In this document: one piece after another, positions 53,487 to 64,000 of the stretch
How positions within the stretch are numbered: the stretch's first letter is position 1
Layout of the letters: each line of letters starts with the position of its first letter
DNA from: Syncephalis plumigaleata
Lineage: Eukaryota; Zoopagomycota; Zoopagomycetes; Zoopagales; Piptocephalidaceae
Assembly (NCBI GenBank): GCA_025201365.1
Contig: JAIXMF010000008.1
Coordinates: 372,001 to 436,000, forward strand
Direction: 5' to 3'
Length of the DNA: 64,000 bases
Translations under genes and position numbers: made by a program
The notes under the pieces: generated by a model
Told to the model about the DNA's origin: nothing
What the model saw: the letters and a program-made list of their open reading frames with translations, nothing else
Database searches by the model: none

Positions 53487-56400
53487 GATGACCGTATGCA
53501 CGAGAGATGAATACAAATGTGTATGTGTTCTTGGTTTAGTTTAGTTTCTATCGAGAGTGAGTGAGTGAGTGAACGAGTAAGTGAACGTGTAAACAATATA
53601 TTAATCTGATTAATGCAAATCTATTTCATCTCTAATTATAGTTATTAATATAATGATAATTAAAACTCATTTAAATAAGCTTTCTTGACTGGGTAAATTA
53701 ACGTTTTATTAAGGAAATACATTGCCATTTCATAACCTATGTATACATACACATACATACATATCGAGTGTGAATACAAGTATACGTATACTATAATGGA
53801 TATAGTGTAATACGGCAGAGTAGTAGACAAGCAAGCAAGTCAACGAGTCAATAAAACGGTTTAGCAATATTAAACATATTGTGATCAACCATAAGGACTA
53901 CTGTGTCAATAGAGTGGTAACAACGGTAGAGTTATGGTTCAACGGTCTGACTGCTAAAGGGATATTATATTTGCTTTAATCGACCATCTTCTAGTATTGT
54001 CTCGATTGTTTATGAGCAAATTCCCGTTAAACTTCTTCTAGGAAAACGAGTGACCATTTAACGTGGATCACCGCCTAACCACGGTTACACGAATGCATGG
54101 TAGATCTCCCACTTGACATTGTGCACCGCCCATATATCATTCACATTCATATCACCCTATGCTACAACATGCAAGTAGAACATATGAGCAGCATGAATCA
54201 CAATAGAAAGGGAAACACGAAACAAGCAGGTGTGGATGGCTAAGCAATCTAGACTGACATGACGCATGCTAATACAGTTAAACATTCATCATCATCATCA
54301 TCATCAGCATCACTCACACTGGCCGGTTTTCCTTTACCCCACACACATCACATACGCATCACATGATAGTAAAGTGAGTATTCGTTGTTATGTGCCATGC
54401 CACCCTCTACTAAGCGTAGGAATGTGAAGCGATAAACTGGCACAGTTCTATCTCACTCTCACTCTCACTCTTTATTCGGAGAAAGGAGAAAGAATGGTTA
54501 AAACCGGATATGTCCATCAATACTGTTACTATTTGATGTGTTCTAGTGTTGGCGCAGCACATCATTCCTCTACATCATGGTCACACGATTCTACTTCGTT
54601 TGTGACTGTGTTTAGCTACTACTGTAGTGAGGCTCGCTGTATTACTCGGATGATTTCACCGTTTTCGTGAATGACAACAAGGGGGAGGGGGAACCAGCCT
54701 ACAAGGCTTACCATTCACGCTATGTGAACCATACAAGCTAGCTGCAGCACTCTATTGTCGTAGAACAACAATAGCAGCGATGATTCCCGTCAATTAAGGC
54801 CACGAGGTGATGCATATGATAATGAATTGACTAGAACTACCAAGTACGAGTATGGAAATGGTGCACATTTAGACGAGAATGAGAATGAGAATGAATTGTG
54901 TATACCATTGCGCCATCGATCTTCCCTTTCCTCTTTCCTTCTCTCTCTCTCTTTTCTTCTCCGCCTCTATTCTGTTCATCTCCACTCACCAGTTTACTTT
55001 ATTTTATCTTCTCCTCTTCTTCTAATATCATCATTTGTATTATTATATATTATACTATTACTATATTATCACGGTTCTTAGTAATTGTAGCGATCCTAAT
55101 CACTACTCTCTTGCTCTTTCACTTAATCTATTCATTCCATTAATCATTTAATCAATCAATCAATTTATTCATTAATCATTACAAGTCTTTCTCTCATTCA
55201 TCTTGTATCATATTCTATCCACAGTTCTTTTATGGTAAGTCTGTGCGTTTCCGCTGCATCTCCATCCTCTTGATCATCTTTACCAATATTATAACTACTA
55301 TTGCCGCTACTACCGCTACTTCGCTCTTGTTAATTGTCGTTGTTGTTGTTGTTGTTGTTTCCTATGACTCAGACCTGCTTGTATACGATTCAGAAAATAA
55401 ATCGCAATTCTCATTGAGGGTTTCGGCGATTAGTCTGTTCCGGTTTCTCATTATTCCGACTCAGCCATCTGGATACATCGTCTGATTGGTTTTAAACTGA
55501 TACGTCTGCTATGCCATGAGACTAAACTGTAATGCATAGTGCCCTATTAGTAAACACTTGCAGTCACTCGGTTCACATCACTGAACAAACCGTTTGTTTA
55601 ACTCTCACACTCATATACGCGCTTATTATATGAACAAACAGACACACACACACACCATTCATATTCATATACATACTACGTGTTCTACTGATATTGAACA
55701 GAATTCTCACATCAAGATTCAAAACACACGCACACCCTCTCTCTCTCTCTCGTAGAAGTGGCATACGTTCGTTTTCTAATTTCTCCTTCAAAACTGCGCC
55801 CACCGATCTCGTATTAAACCTTCTTTTTCCTTTTGGGCTCTCTTTCATCTTCCACCTTACTTGTTGTTTTCTGTTTGCGCTCTCCGACGTCGCCGACATT
55901 GTGCAACATCTCTCTTCCGACTATTAAGCAGGACGATTACAATAAGAACCGTAGCTGCATCTACTTTTGTCATTGTTTGACAGGTACGCACGTACGCATA
56001 TACGCATATACGCAAACACACACACGTACGTACATACGTACATCGTAACATCGTAACATCGTAACATCGTAACGTCGTTGACGTGGTTCATCCTACCTAA
56101 ACTCCCGTATAGTGTCTACTATTACTACTACTTGTCAAGAGTAAGAGGGTAAGTGTACGTGTATGCACGCGCGCGTGTATGTGTTGTGTCACCATTACTG
56201 CCATTGCACTGCTCTTTCTTTATTGTACTTGGCCACGTGCCATTACCTATGTTCATCTATCTATCGCTTGATTCATTCATTCATCTGAAGTGTACGACAG
56301 TTACGCGATTATTGGCACTATTCGTGTTATATAGTAGATAGACCCTGCCAAGTAACAGACTACTCGTCAATCTATCTATTCAGCATCCATTGCTTCTTTC

Positions 56401-58968
56401 TTTCTTTCTTTTATTTCTAATTTCGTGTTTTGATTAGTCACGGTATAGCAGTGACATTGCTACAACGTTAACTGTAAAACAACAAGGTAAGATTTTCTTG
56501 ATGCATGCACTCCTCATCGTGGTACATGCATACGCATGATAGGTATGAGGATGTATGTGTGTATGTATGCACATATGTATGTATGTATGGTATGAGGGGA
56601 TCACTGTTTGACTGTGTCAGGATTGTTAACCACACAGACTTATTGTTATGGCTGACTGGACCGAGTAAATGAATGAATGAATGAACAAGCAAGCAAGCAA
56701 GCGGGGCACGTGGATGCACGCATGTCTCAAGTAGAGCAGCAGCATTCTAAGATGTGTCTACGCATGTTCTCCTGTTTCTTAATCAACAACTATACGGGTT
56801 ATTGTCTACAGGTAACGACCCGTATAATTGTTGTATGAGGATGCATGCCACTTGCACTTGCACTTGATTATTATTATTATAACCATCATCGTTAGTACTA
56901 CTATTATAGATGATGGATCCTGCATTAATGCTGCTGCATGGCTGCAGCTTGGTAGTACTATTGTTTCGGCAGAGTCCTTTGTAGTATTACCATTAGTGCT
57001 GCTGCTGCTGCTGCTACTGCTACTATTATTGTTACTGCTCGTATGAGTTTGCCACGTCTCATGACATAGGCATATACGCCGATATGGCATTCATCTGTGA
57101 ACTTTACTGCTTATAATGGCGCATACATACTCGCTTATTCACTACTCGCTTAGTATTATATTGTTCCGCTTGGCATTAATCTCGGTTAATCTTTCTTGTT
57201 TCTATTCCTTCCTTCTTTCTCGCTCTTTCTCGCTCACTTTCGACTTTTCTATATGTGTGTTTGTTTGTTTGTTTGTTTCCGTCTAGACTCCATTAATAAT
57301 ACCTTTACTCCTCTCGCTATCTCTATCTTTATCTCTATTTCCGCTACTGTTTTGTTCTTCTTGTTATTATCATCTAGCTCACACATTTCTACTTTTTATT
57401 TATCTACATTTACAGTTACTGCTATCGTTTTACATTGATTGATCATTTTGTCATCTCTCAACGAGGCGGTATTATTCATCTCTGGATTTTTATTTTATTA
57501 TTTGCTCTATTTTACTCCATTCTATTTTGTTTTGTTTTATCCAAGTTATTCCAAGTAATTATTTAATTATTGCCTATTGTGCATGTAAGTGCATATAGAT
57601 TACTGATTGATTGATTGATATACATATGCCATCAAGAAGCGTAAATGTTCCGATATTTGTTTAATGCCCCGTACTACCCATTCGCGAGATACATTATGAA
57701 CACGAGTACTACCTCGGTGATTGATGTGCATGCTTGATAATAATGGCATCATGTTTATCCTTAAATGAATGAATGAATGAATGTGATATAGCTCATTCAT
57801 CATCATGCATACATGCTGTATGATGGTAGTCTGACCTTTTCCTTTGTCACTCCTCCTCCTCCTCCTCCTCCTCTTCCTTCTCCTCAACTCAACTTGTTCC
57901 ATTTATCGCGTGTACGGCGTCTAGACCCTTGTTGTTGTTATTCTATTGTTATTTTTACTTCACCTGCTGCAACAACGCGTTACCATGCTCTTCTTTACCT
58001 CGCGAACAGGGCAGCTTGGTCTGCATCACCGCGTCTGTGCGTGTCTGTGCACAATACACGCGAATGCACGGCGACCAATAGCGTTATAGTCCGTCCACTC
58101 TTGTGCGTATGTATGTATGTATGTATGTATGTATATATGTATATATGCGTGCGTGCTAGGAAGCATATGCATGTGCGTTTACCTGAGCAGTGCGCGCGTG
58201 TATTTATATATCTATCTATATATGCATATGCGTATGTGTGAGTATACGAGTATGAATACGAGTATGAGTGTGCGCGATCTTGTTCTCATTTCAGCAAGTG
58301 CATGTTGTATGCAACTGTACGATGCGCGTGTATGCTATGTATGTGCGCGCAAGCGTCTCATATGTTTTATGTTTATGCAGCACTAACGCAGCATCAATAA
58401 CAGCGTAAGGTCTTTCTCTCTTTCTCTCTTTCTTACTCTCTCTCTCTCTATGCTTTCTAACTTGGTCCGCGTGTGTGTGGGTGTCCCTATTTACTTGCTC
58501 GCTCTCTCTCTCTCTCTGGGTATAGTGCTTGCCGAGCTCGAATTCAAGCGAATGTGCCAGGTTGAAACAAAGGCGCAATTCACTACGAAGCGATACTTCT
58601 TTTTTTTAATACCTCGAGTTGACCTCTCTGTATTCTTTCAACTATATCCGTCGCACCTTCTCCTGTTATTCTATCCCCCCACACACATATACGCATATAT
58701 GCATACACACACACACACTACACGTACTAACTCTCTACGGTTACACATAGTCTTATTCACGTAGTCCATCCTTATTGGTGGCAAGTTACGACCTGACCTC
58801 TGGTCTGCCCGCTTTATATTATAGTGGCGGCATGTCAGATAGCAAAACTACATACGACAATCAATTTGAGGTAATACGGCTGCTGCCGGCCAGCAAACAG
58901 CGCTCTTTAGTGGTGATAGTGCAACAGCAGTATCGGCAATTGGTGGTGTACCGCACAACCCTTACAGC
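53487..58968. other. Long microsatellite-rich intergenic region before the Zn2Cys6 gene
   Basis: 5.4 kb with no gene I can support. It begins with the MON2 promoter. From about 54,800 it is crowded with simple repeats: CT runs (54938-54966, 55737-55752, 58408-58454, 58500-58518), an 8-bp repeat CATCGTAA at 56040-56073, TTTG at 57258-57280, CTC at 57846-57872, GTAT at 58105-58140, GAATGAAT and others. Frames are short and low-complexity. The right part probably holds the promoter and a long leader of the regulator at 58969, as is usual for fungal regulators of development. A small frame at 58832-59068 in another phase overlaps the start and could be an upstream ORF. Confidence 0.5.
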
Positions 58969-61442
58969 ATGGATCCAAACGCTGTTTACCGACAACACTC
59001 GTCTGAACCGGGAGCGATGGGCGAGGGTATACAGCAATCGCATTATCTGCCGATGGAACCGCCTGTAGGATCACAACCTGTACTCGGGTATAACGTCGGC
59101 TATGTTCCCTCGCAAGTGGGCGGTGATGCCGCATCCATGTACGGATACACGGGCCAGGTGCCAATGCAACCCATGATGCAGCCCGGCGGTGACGCATCGG
59201 CATCTTTCCCTACTGTCTCCGTGGCCAGCTCGTCATCACAAGGACGAAATAAGCCTGCCAAGCGTAAACAAGTTAAAAATGCATGCGGTACGTGATCGGC
59301 TTGGCATTTGTTTAAAATTATTTTCGACAGTATGTGCAGTTACACTAATTCTATTTTTTTTCTCGTTTTCTTTTCTTGGCATTGTCATAGTCAATTGTCA
59401 AAAAGCGTGCAAGAAATGTGACGACGGTAGACCGTGTCAGCGTTGCATCAAATACAATTTAACCGAGACATGTGTCAATTCACCGCGTAAGGAACGTAAG
59501 AAAGGAATTAAACGTGGGCCATACAAACGTCGACAAAAAATGGAGCATGACTCTGATACCGGCCATGGTACACAGATTACCGGTAATGAGGAGGAGGCGC
59601 CGTCGTTTACGGGTAATTGTAAGTATCTCAATGCATAGTAGAACTCATTAGTATAATGACTAATGAATGAATAATTTTAGTGGTTATGGGTAATATTCCA
59701 GGAGTAGGCATTCCTGGTCAGAATCTACCACCACAGGATATCTCCTATTATCAAGCGTATTATCCAACGCAACAACCAATGATCTATGATCCGAATCAAC
59801 TATCGCAAGCACAACCGGCTAATTATTACTACATGTCTGCACCGCCACAACATCAACCGCCAACGCATCAATCGCATCAATTGCACGCGGGTGTCACTGG
59901 TATTGAACAACAGCAACAGCAGCAGCAACAGCAACAACAGCCGCAACAGATTAGCATACTTCCGCAACAGGCACCACCACCTGCTGGCTATTACTACCCG
60001 CAGTATTATCAAGCACCACCACCGCCACCGCCTCAATTGGCTCAGGTGCGCAGTATCCGCACGCTTTCCCTTCTGGTGCCATCACTATGCATACACCTGG
60101 TCAGGCGAGTAGTATAGCGACAAATCCATCGGTTTCTCCATCAGAAACACAAGTGCCGCCGACAGTACAGCAGAATAACAATGATGGCCACTCATTCTCA
60201 TTTCCAGGTGGGCTACAACACACGGCAGCAGTCATGATCGCCCCGGTTATAGCACTTTCACCGACCACCGTGTACAAGCGGCGTGATAGTAAGATCGACA
60301 TTCTATCCGAGTTATGCACGGCAGTATTGGATCGCGACAAGCAACGCGACTATCCCAACGATGACAGCGATGTAAGCATTGCGGATGATCACGATGAACA
60401 TATGGACTGGATTCCATCGCAGTATAAGCCTACAAAGGTGATGGCATCATCGTCGTCGTTTAATGACGATAAATCAGCATTATTGCTCAATGATCGATGC
60501 AAGTCAATCATTGATAATGAGGAAAAGACGAACGCGCTATGGGATCGACACACTACACCGCCACCTAGTCCTAAACTCGCATACTACCGACGAGCCAGTA
60601 GTGTAGACGCGATATGTGATAAGGAGCGTAGTAACAATAATACACGTTCATCATCGCAATTATCGCTTGATAAATCGACGACGACGACGACAACTACCAT
60701 CACCGCACCTATTACTTCACCGATACTTTCATCGCAGTATAACAATAGTAGTAACAGCAACAACAGCAATAATGGTTACTATCGTCATCGTCGTCGTCGT
60801 CCCAGTACGCTTCCTATACTTAACGGTCTAAGTGCTTTCGGTATCATGACACCGGAGCATTCTCCAACTGAAGTGAACTTTCCTGAATTCCACACATCCA
60901 TGAATGAATTATCATCAACATCAACAACATCATCCACCATCGTGAAACAAGGTGATCACATTAATTCATCATTGAACACTGTAGCTAATACTATGACAAA
61001 CGATGATGATGATGATGATCATGCATCATTACTACCGTCCAATTGGCCATCATTACTGCCTACACCAGACTGTTATGGTGCTTTATCCGAGTCTGACAAG
61101 GTGCTCGATGCATTATTGCCACAACGTCGAGGATCACAATCTGATATGCCGATGATTGTATCGCAGAATGATACGAGTAAACAGGATTTACCTTGTATTA
61201 CTGCTACCACTACCACCACCACTACTGTAATGGCAGAAAGTGAACCGGTAGCAATCAGTAATGATAATGATGGCGATGATAAAGAAAAGGAATCTAATGG
61301 ACTATCCACATCTAATATGGATACTACATTGTCAAATGGTGAAGAAGAAGACGATGAAGCAGAAGCAGACGATCATCACAATCATTTCACCGAGACATTG
61401 CTAAATCCATCATCATTTAATAGTGACGATAAGCCATGTTAA
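58969..61442 (+). CDS. Zn2Cys6 zinc-cluster transcription factor with Gln- and Ser-rich activation regions
   Basis: A fungal-specific DNA-binding regulator. Exons 58969-59287, 59391-59618 and 59681-61442, about 769 residues. The cluster spans the first intron: KNACVNCQKACKKCDDGRPCQRC, read as NAC-VNCQKACKKCDDGRPC-QRC, then IKYNLTETC, followed by a highly basic RKERKKGIKRGPYKRR, which resembles a conserved group known in early-diverging fungi. Upstream is a Pro/Met/Gln-rich head. Downstream are Tyr-rich and Gln-run regions (Q about 10 in a row near 60,000 minus 90) and an acidic, Ser/Thr-rich tail (DDDDDD, EEEDDEAEADD) fit for activation. No fungal_trans middle domain is visible. One base appears lost near 60041-60045, where PPPQLAQ passes into AQYPHAFPSGAIT in another frame. 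Targets unknown. Confidence 0.88.
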
Positions 61443-62125
61443 ACAGGCGCGATAACCAACAATAATAAGGACTAATATGCATTACTGTTCCTTATTCCAT
61501 TTTACGTTTGTTTATTCTGTTCATCATTAATCCCATCACTTGCTTGACTCTATTCCCTTATAGCTTAGTTTGATCAATACGATATTTGTACTCTTTTGTT
61601 CCACATAGTTACTATGCGTTTTCTCTTTTCGTTTCTCTCTTCATTTCTTACTACTTACTTACTTTGATTCATTCAAAAACAAAACAAAACAAACGACATT
61701 TTTACTATGACTGCCCATTTGCGGTTAATTGCTTTTGTTGTTTTGACACTTACTTTGTAAACTCTTATTCGCGATCAAGTGTGATTCCAATTGACGTAAC
61801 AATAACCATAATATAATAATGACAACGGCATCCACCAATACTACTACTACACTGCTACTGCCATTCTTCCATAACGGATATTACACCTTCCCTATTGTCT
61901 GTTGGATCCGTTTATCAATTACAACTTACTCCTACGATTGTCGTTGTCTTTGTTACCATGAAGAAATAAACCTTTGTTACTACTATTACTATTAATTATT
62001 GTAATAAGGATAATGTATGTTTATTATAATGCACACATTATCTTATGATGGAATCTGTCATAGTGTAATTGAGATGAGGGACGTGCTACTCATTAATAGT
62101 AGTAGTAGCATTGTCATCATCTTAT
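61443..62125. other. Intergenic between convergent Zn2Cys6 and bZIP genes
   Basis: It holds 3' untranslated parts of both genes (AATAAACC at about 61966 as a plus-strand signal). CT/TTC-rich tract at about 61618-61660. Nothing else recognised. Confidence 0.5.
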
Positions 62126-63499
62126 TTACGCTTTAAGAACAGATTCCTTGGTGTTAGCGGCGTTGACACCACCGCCAGCTGATGCTTGTGCGTCGACTTC
62201 AACTAAGCGGGCACGTTTACCGTCACCTTCACCCAATAGCATTGGATCTTTCTCGATGACTAGCGAGCGTAGCCATCGATTCTCTTGTTCAAGTTCACGA
62301 AGACGATCTTCAAGCACTTGAACACGTTCCGTCATGCAATGCGCGGTCTTCTCGAGTTGTTGCTCGCGTTGCTTCTTCTTCAATCGGAATCTGGCCGATG
62401 CTGCCGTATTACGACGTCGCTTATCCTCATCGGGTGATATGATAGATTTTGACATCACTGGACTGGATGCCGGTGGTGATGGCGACAATGAGATTCGCTT
62501 AGCTGGAAGTGCCGGTCGAATAGGCGATGGCGAGCGACGCTTGGCTGGTACCGCGGTTGGTCTCGTCGATACTGTTTGAGGTCGTTCCGCATCAGTCGTT
62601 GGAGCTACCGGAGATCCCACCGATGGGATTGGCAATGATGGCGTAGCATTCACCGTGAGTGGCATATTGACGACAGGCAACTGCTGAACCGGAGTAGGAG
62701 TAGGAGTATTATTGCTACTCGTTGCTGCCAATTGTGCGTTTAGAAGAGTAGTTGGCTGCATGGCCGACGTAAAGGTGGATGGCACCGCTAATGCACCCAA
62801 TAAACCGGCATTGAATGCTTGTAGCGATGCCATAAAGTTAAATGGTACATTTTGCGGGAATGCTGATGTAAGCAATGCTTGAGCTGCTCGTTCTTGCTGC
62901 TGCTGCTGTTGTTGTTGTTGTTGTTGTTGCTGTTGCTGTTGCTGCAATAATAATGCAGTCAATGCAGTTGGATCGACACCTTTGCATTAATGATAAGGTA
63001 ACAACAACAGCAGATTAGTATAACATGGTTCATCATCGGTTTGTTTATCGTTCAACTATACTTTACCTTGCGTCTGAAGACCAAGGACATTCCTGAGAAG
63101 ATTCGTATGATTGACATTTGAGGCTGCAGCATCAGGCATAGCGACCGACACGGGTGCTTGCTCTACTGGAGCTTGGCTCGTCTTCTTCGTTTCATGACTA
63201 GCTGCTGCTGCCGATTCTTGACGAAGACGCTCTTGAAGTTGCTGTTGCGGTCTCGCTGACGAGAGCTCCTTACCAGCAATCTCCGAGGTGGTCGATGGCT
63301 TACGGGAGGATGCCTTCGAGGATAGACCATCCGTGCCAAACTCGACCGATTGCCACCAGTCAAGTTCCCGCTGTAGGGACGCCTCCTCCTCAACGGAACC
63401 AGTGCCTGTATCTGTTGTCACAGGTGGTTCCGTGGTGGTATAGGGAGGGATAGTGTTAAGATTAGCCAAGAGATCATAGGATTGTTGATAGTTCGACAT
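62126..63499 (-). CDS. bZIP transcription factor, Cys-3/Met4/Zip1-like
   Basis: A leucine-zipper regulator. Exons 63067-63499 and 62126-62979 (428 codons). The basic region near residues 325-345, DEDKRRRNTAASARFRLKKK, has the NTAASARFR core shared by Neurospora Cys-3, yeast Met4/Met28 and fission yeast Zip1; the zipper follows with heptad Leu (LEKTAHCMTERVQVLEDRLR, then ELEQENRWLRSL). Ahead lie a Gln run of about 17 residues (after ALTALL) and Pro/Ser-rich parts (KRRSPSPIRPALPAKRISLS). I chose the start at MSNYQQSYDLL (63499); an in-frame Met nine codons upstream is possible. By family it could control sulfur supply or stress genes, but that is inference. It is convergent with the Zn2Cys6 gene. 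Confidence 0.9.
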
Positions 63500-64000
63500 G
63501 ATGATAAATGCGATAACTATGAGCAATTAGCAATTAGCCGTAAGATAGTAAATAGGATTTACGTATCAATGACGTAAGCGTAGGTTAGAACAAATAGTAT
63601 AAGAGAAAAGAGAGCAGTAGATTTTGTTTGTTATCAGAGACAAATGGTAGACGCCGTTGTTGTTGTTGTTGATATCAGTGATGGAACACTAAACACGATA
63701 TACGTGTAGAACTAGATGGCAAAGGCAAACTGCAAGGAAATGAGCTGTTCAATATCCAAAGTGACAACTAAGCAAGCGTAGGATCAACAAGCTAGAGTAG
63801 GGCAGAGCAGAGCAGAAGCAAGAGTAAACTCAGAGGCAGACGAATCAAGGCAAGTTGTTAAAAAAGGAGTAGTACCAGTTGTGGTAAGAGCATACAGGAA
63901 GCGTAGGCTTAGTAAGCGAAAGTGGCAGAAAAGAGTAGAACGAGTAGCGCGTGTGTTAGAACAGATGAAAAAAAGTGTGTAAAAAGCTACGAAAGGTCGG
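63500..64000. other. Upstream region of the bZIP gene
   Basis: AT- and purine-rich sequence with a GTTGTTGTTGTTGTTG run at about 63655-63671 and AGAGCAGAGCAGA at about 63803-63815. No coding frame is supported up to the window edge. Confidence 0.5.

Noticed and set aside
54827-58764. Many open frames in the microsatellite region
   Set aside because: All are low-complexity or dipeptide-repeat translations of simple repeats.
58775-59068. An alternative first exon of the Zn2Cys6 gene
   Set aside because: The frame overlaps 58969 in another phase and has no plausible junction that reaches the zinc-cluster frame; at most an upstream ORF.
1-64000. tRNA or rRNA genes
   Set aside because: I looked for A- and B-box words and cloverleaf ends and found none convincing; a covariance-model scan would settle it.

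Overview
The window looks like a chromosomal piece from an early-diverging fungus (Mucoromycota or Zoopagomycota; I cannot place it more finely). The protein set is fungal: a Zn2Cys6 regulator, a Cys-3/Met4/Zip1-type bZIP, a GH17 cell-wall glucanase, a GPI-anchored Ser/Asn-rich wall protein, cytochrome c peroxidase, COX12, GCN1 and MON2. Introns are short (about 50-90 nt) with GTAAGT-like donors and CTAAY-like branch points. Unlike most Dikarya it also carries an animal-topology UDP-glycosyltransferase and a DIRS-type element.

Layout. 1-1248: 5' part of a mitochondrial ALDH7-type aldehyde dehydrogenase (minus strand, runs off the left edge). 1727-11063: a DIRS-like tyrosine-recombinase retrotransposon into which a young Ty3/Gypsy chromovirus (2022-7149, identical LTRs, 5-bp target duplication) has inserted; the chromovirus pol carries a dUTPase domain between protease and reverse transcriptase. 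12250-13410: GPI-anchored protein. 13863-14676: 5'-truncated LINE tail. 14754-16997: proline dehydrogenase. 19275-20922: the most unusual locus, a tiny secreted-peptide gene cut into a signal-peptide exon followed by a run of one-codon (3-nt) micro-exons separated by tandemly duplicated introns of about 79 nt. 23163-24848: UDP-glycosyltransferase. 25435-26793: cytochrome c peroxidase. 28116-38303: GCN1, rebuilt as 31 exons (2,736 aa). 38851-44269: ABCC transporter with a His-rich repeat loop. 44495-45417: GH17 glucanase. 46428-46830: COX12. 47073-53486: MON2 (17 exons). 58969-61442: Zn2Cys6 regulator behind a microsatellite-rich 5.4-kb intergenic stretch. 62126-63499: bZIP regulator.

How they fit. 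Several products are mitochondrial (ALDH7, proline dehydrogenase, cytochrome c peroxidase, COX12). Others act at the secretory system or cell surface (UGT, GH17, GPI protein, MON2, ABCC, the micro-exon peptide). Amino-acid supply and its control recur (proline and lysine catabolism, GCN1, the Cys-3/Zip1-like bZIP). There is no sign of an operon or a clear gene cluster.

Caveat on sequence quality. Between about 42.7 and 60.1 kb, four conserved host genes carry nine apparent single-base losses in all, every one of the same sense. GCN1, proline dehydrogenase, UGT and peroxidase have none. This points to local base-deletion errors or recent decay, and those genes should be read with that in mind.
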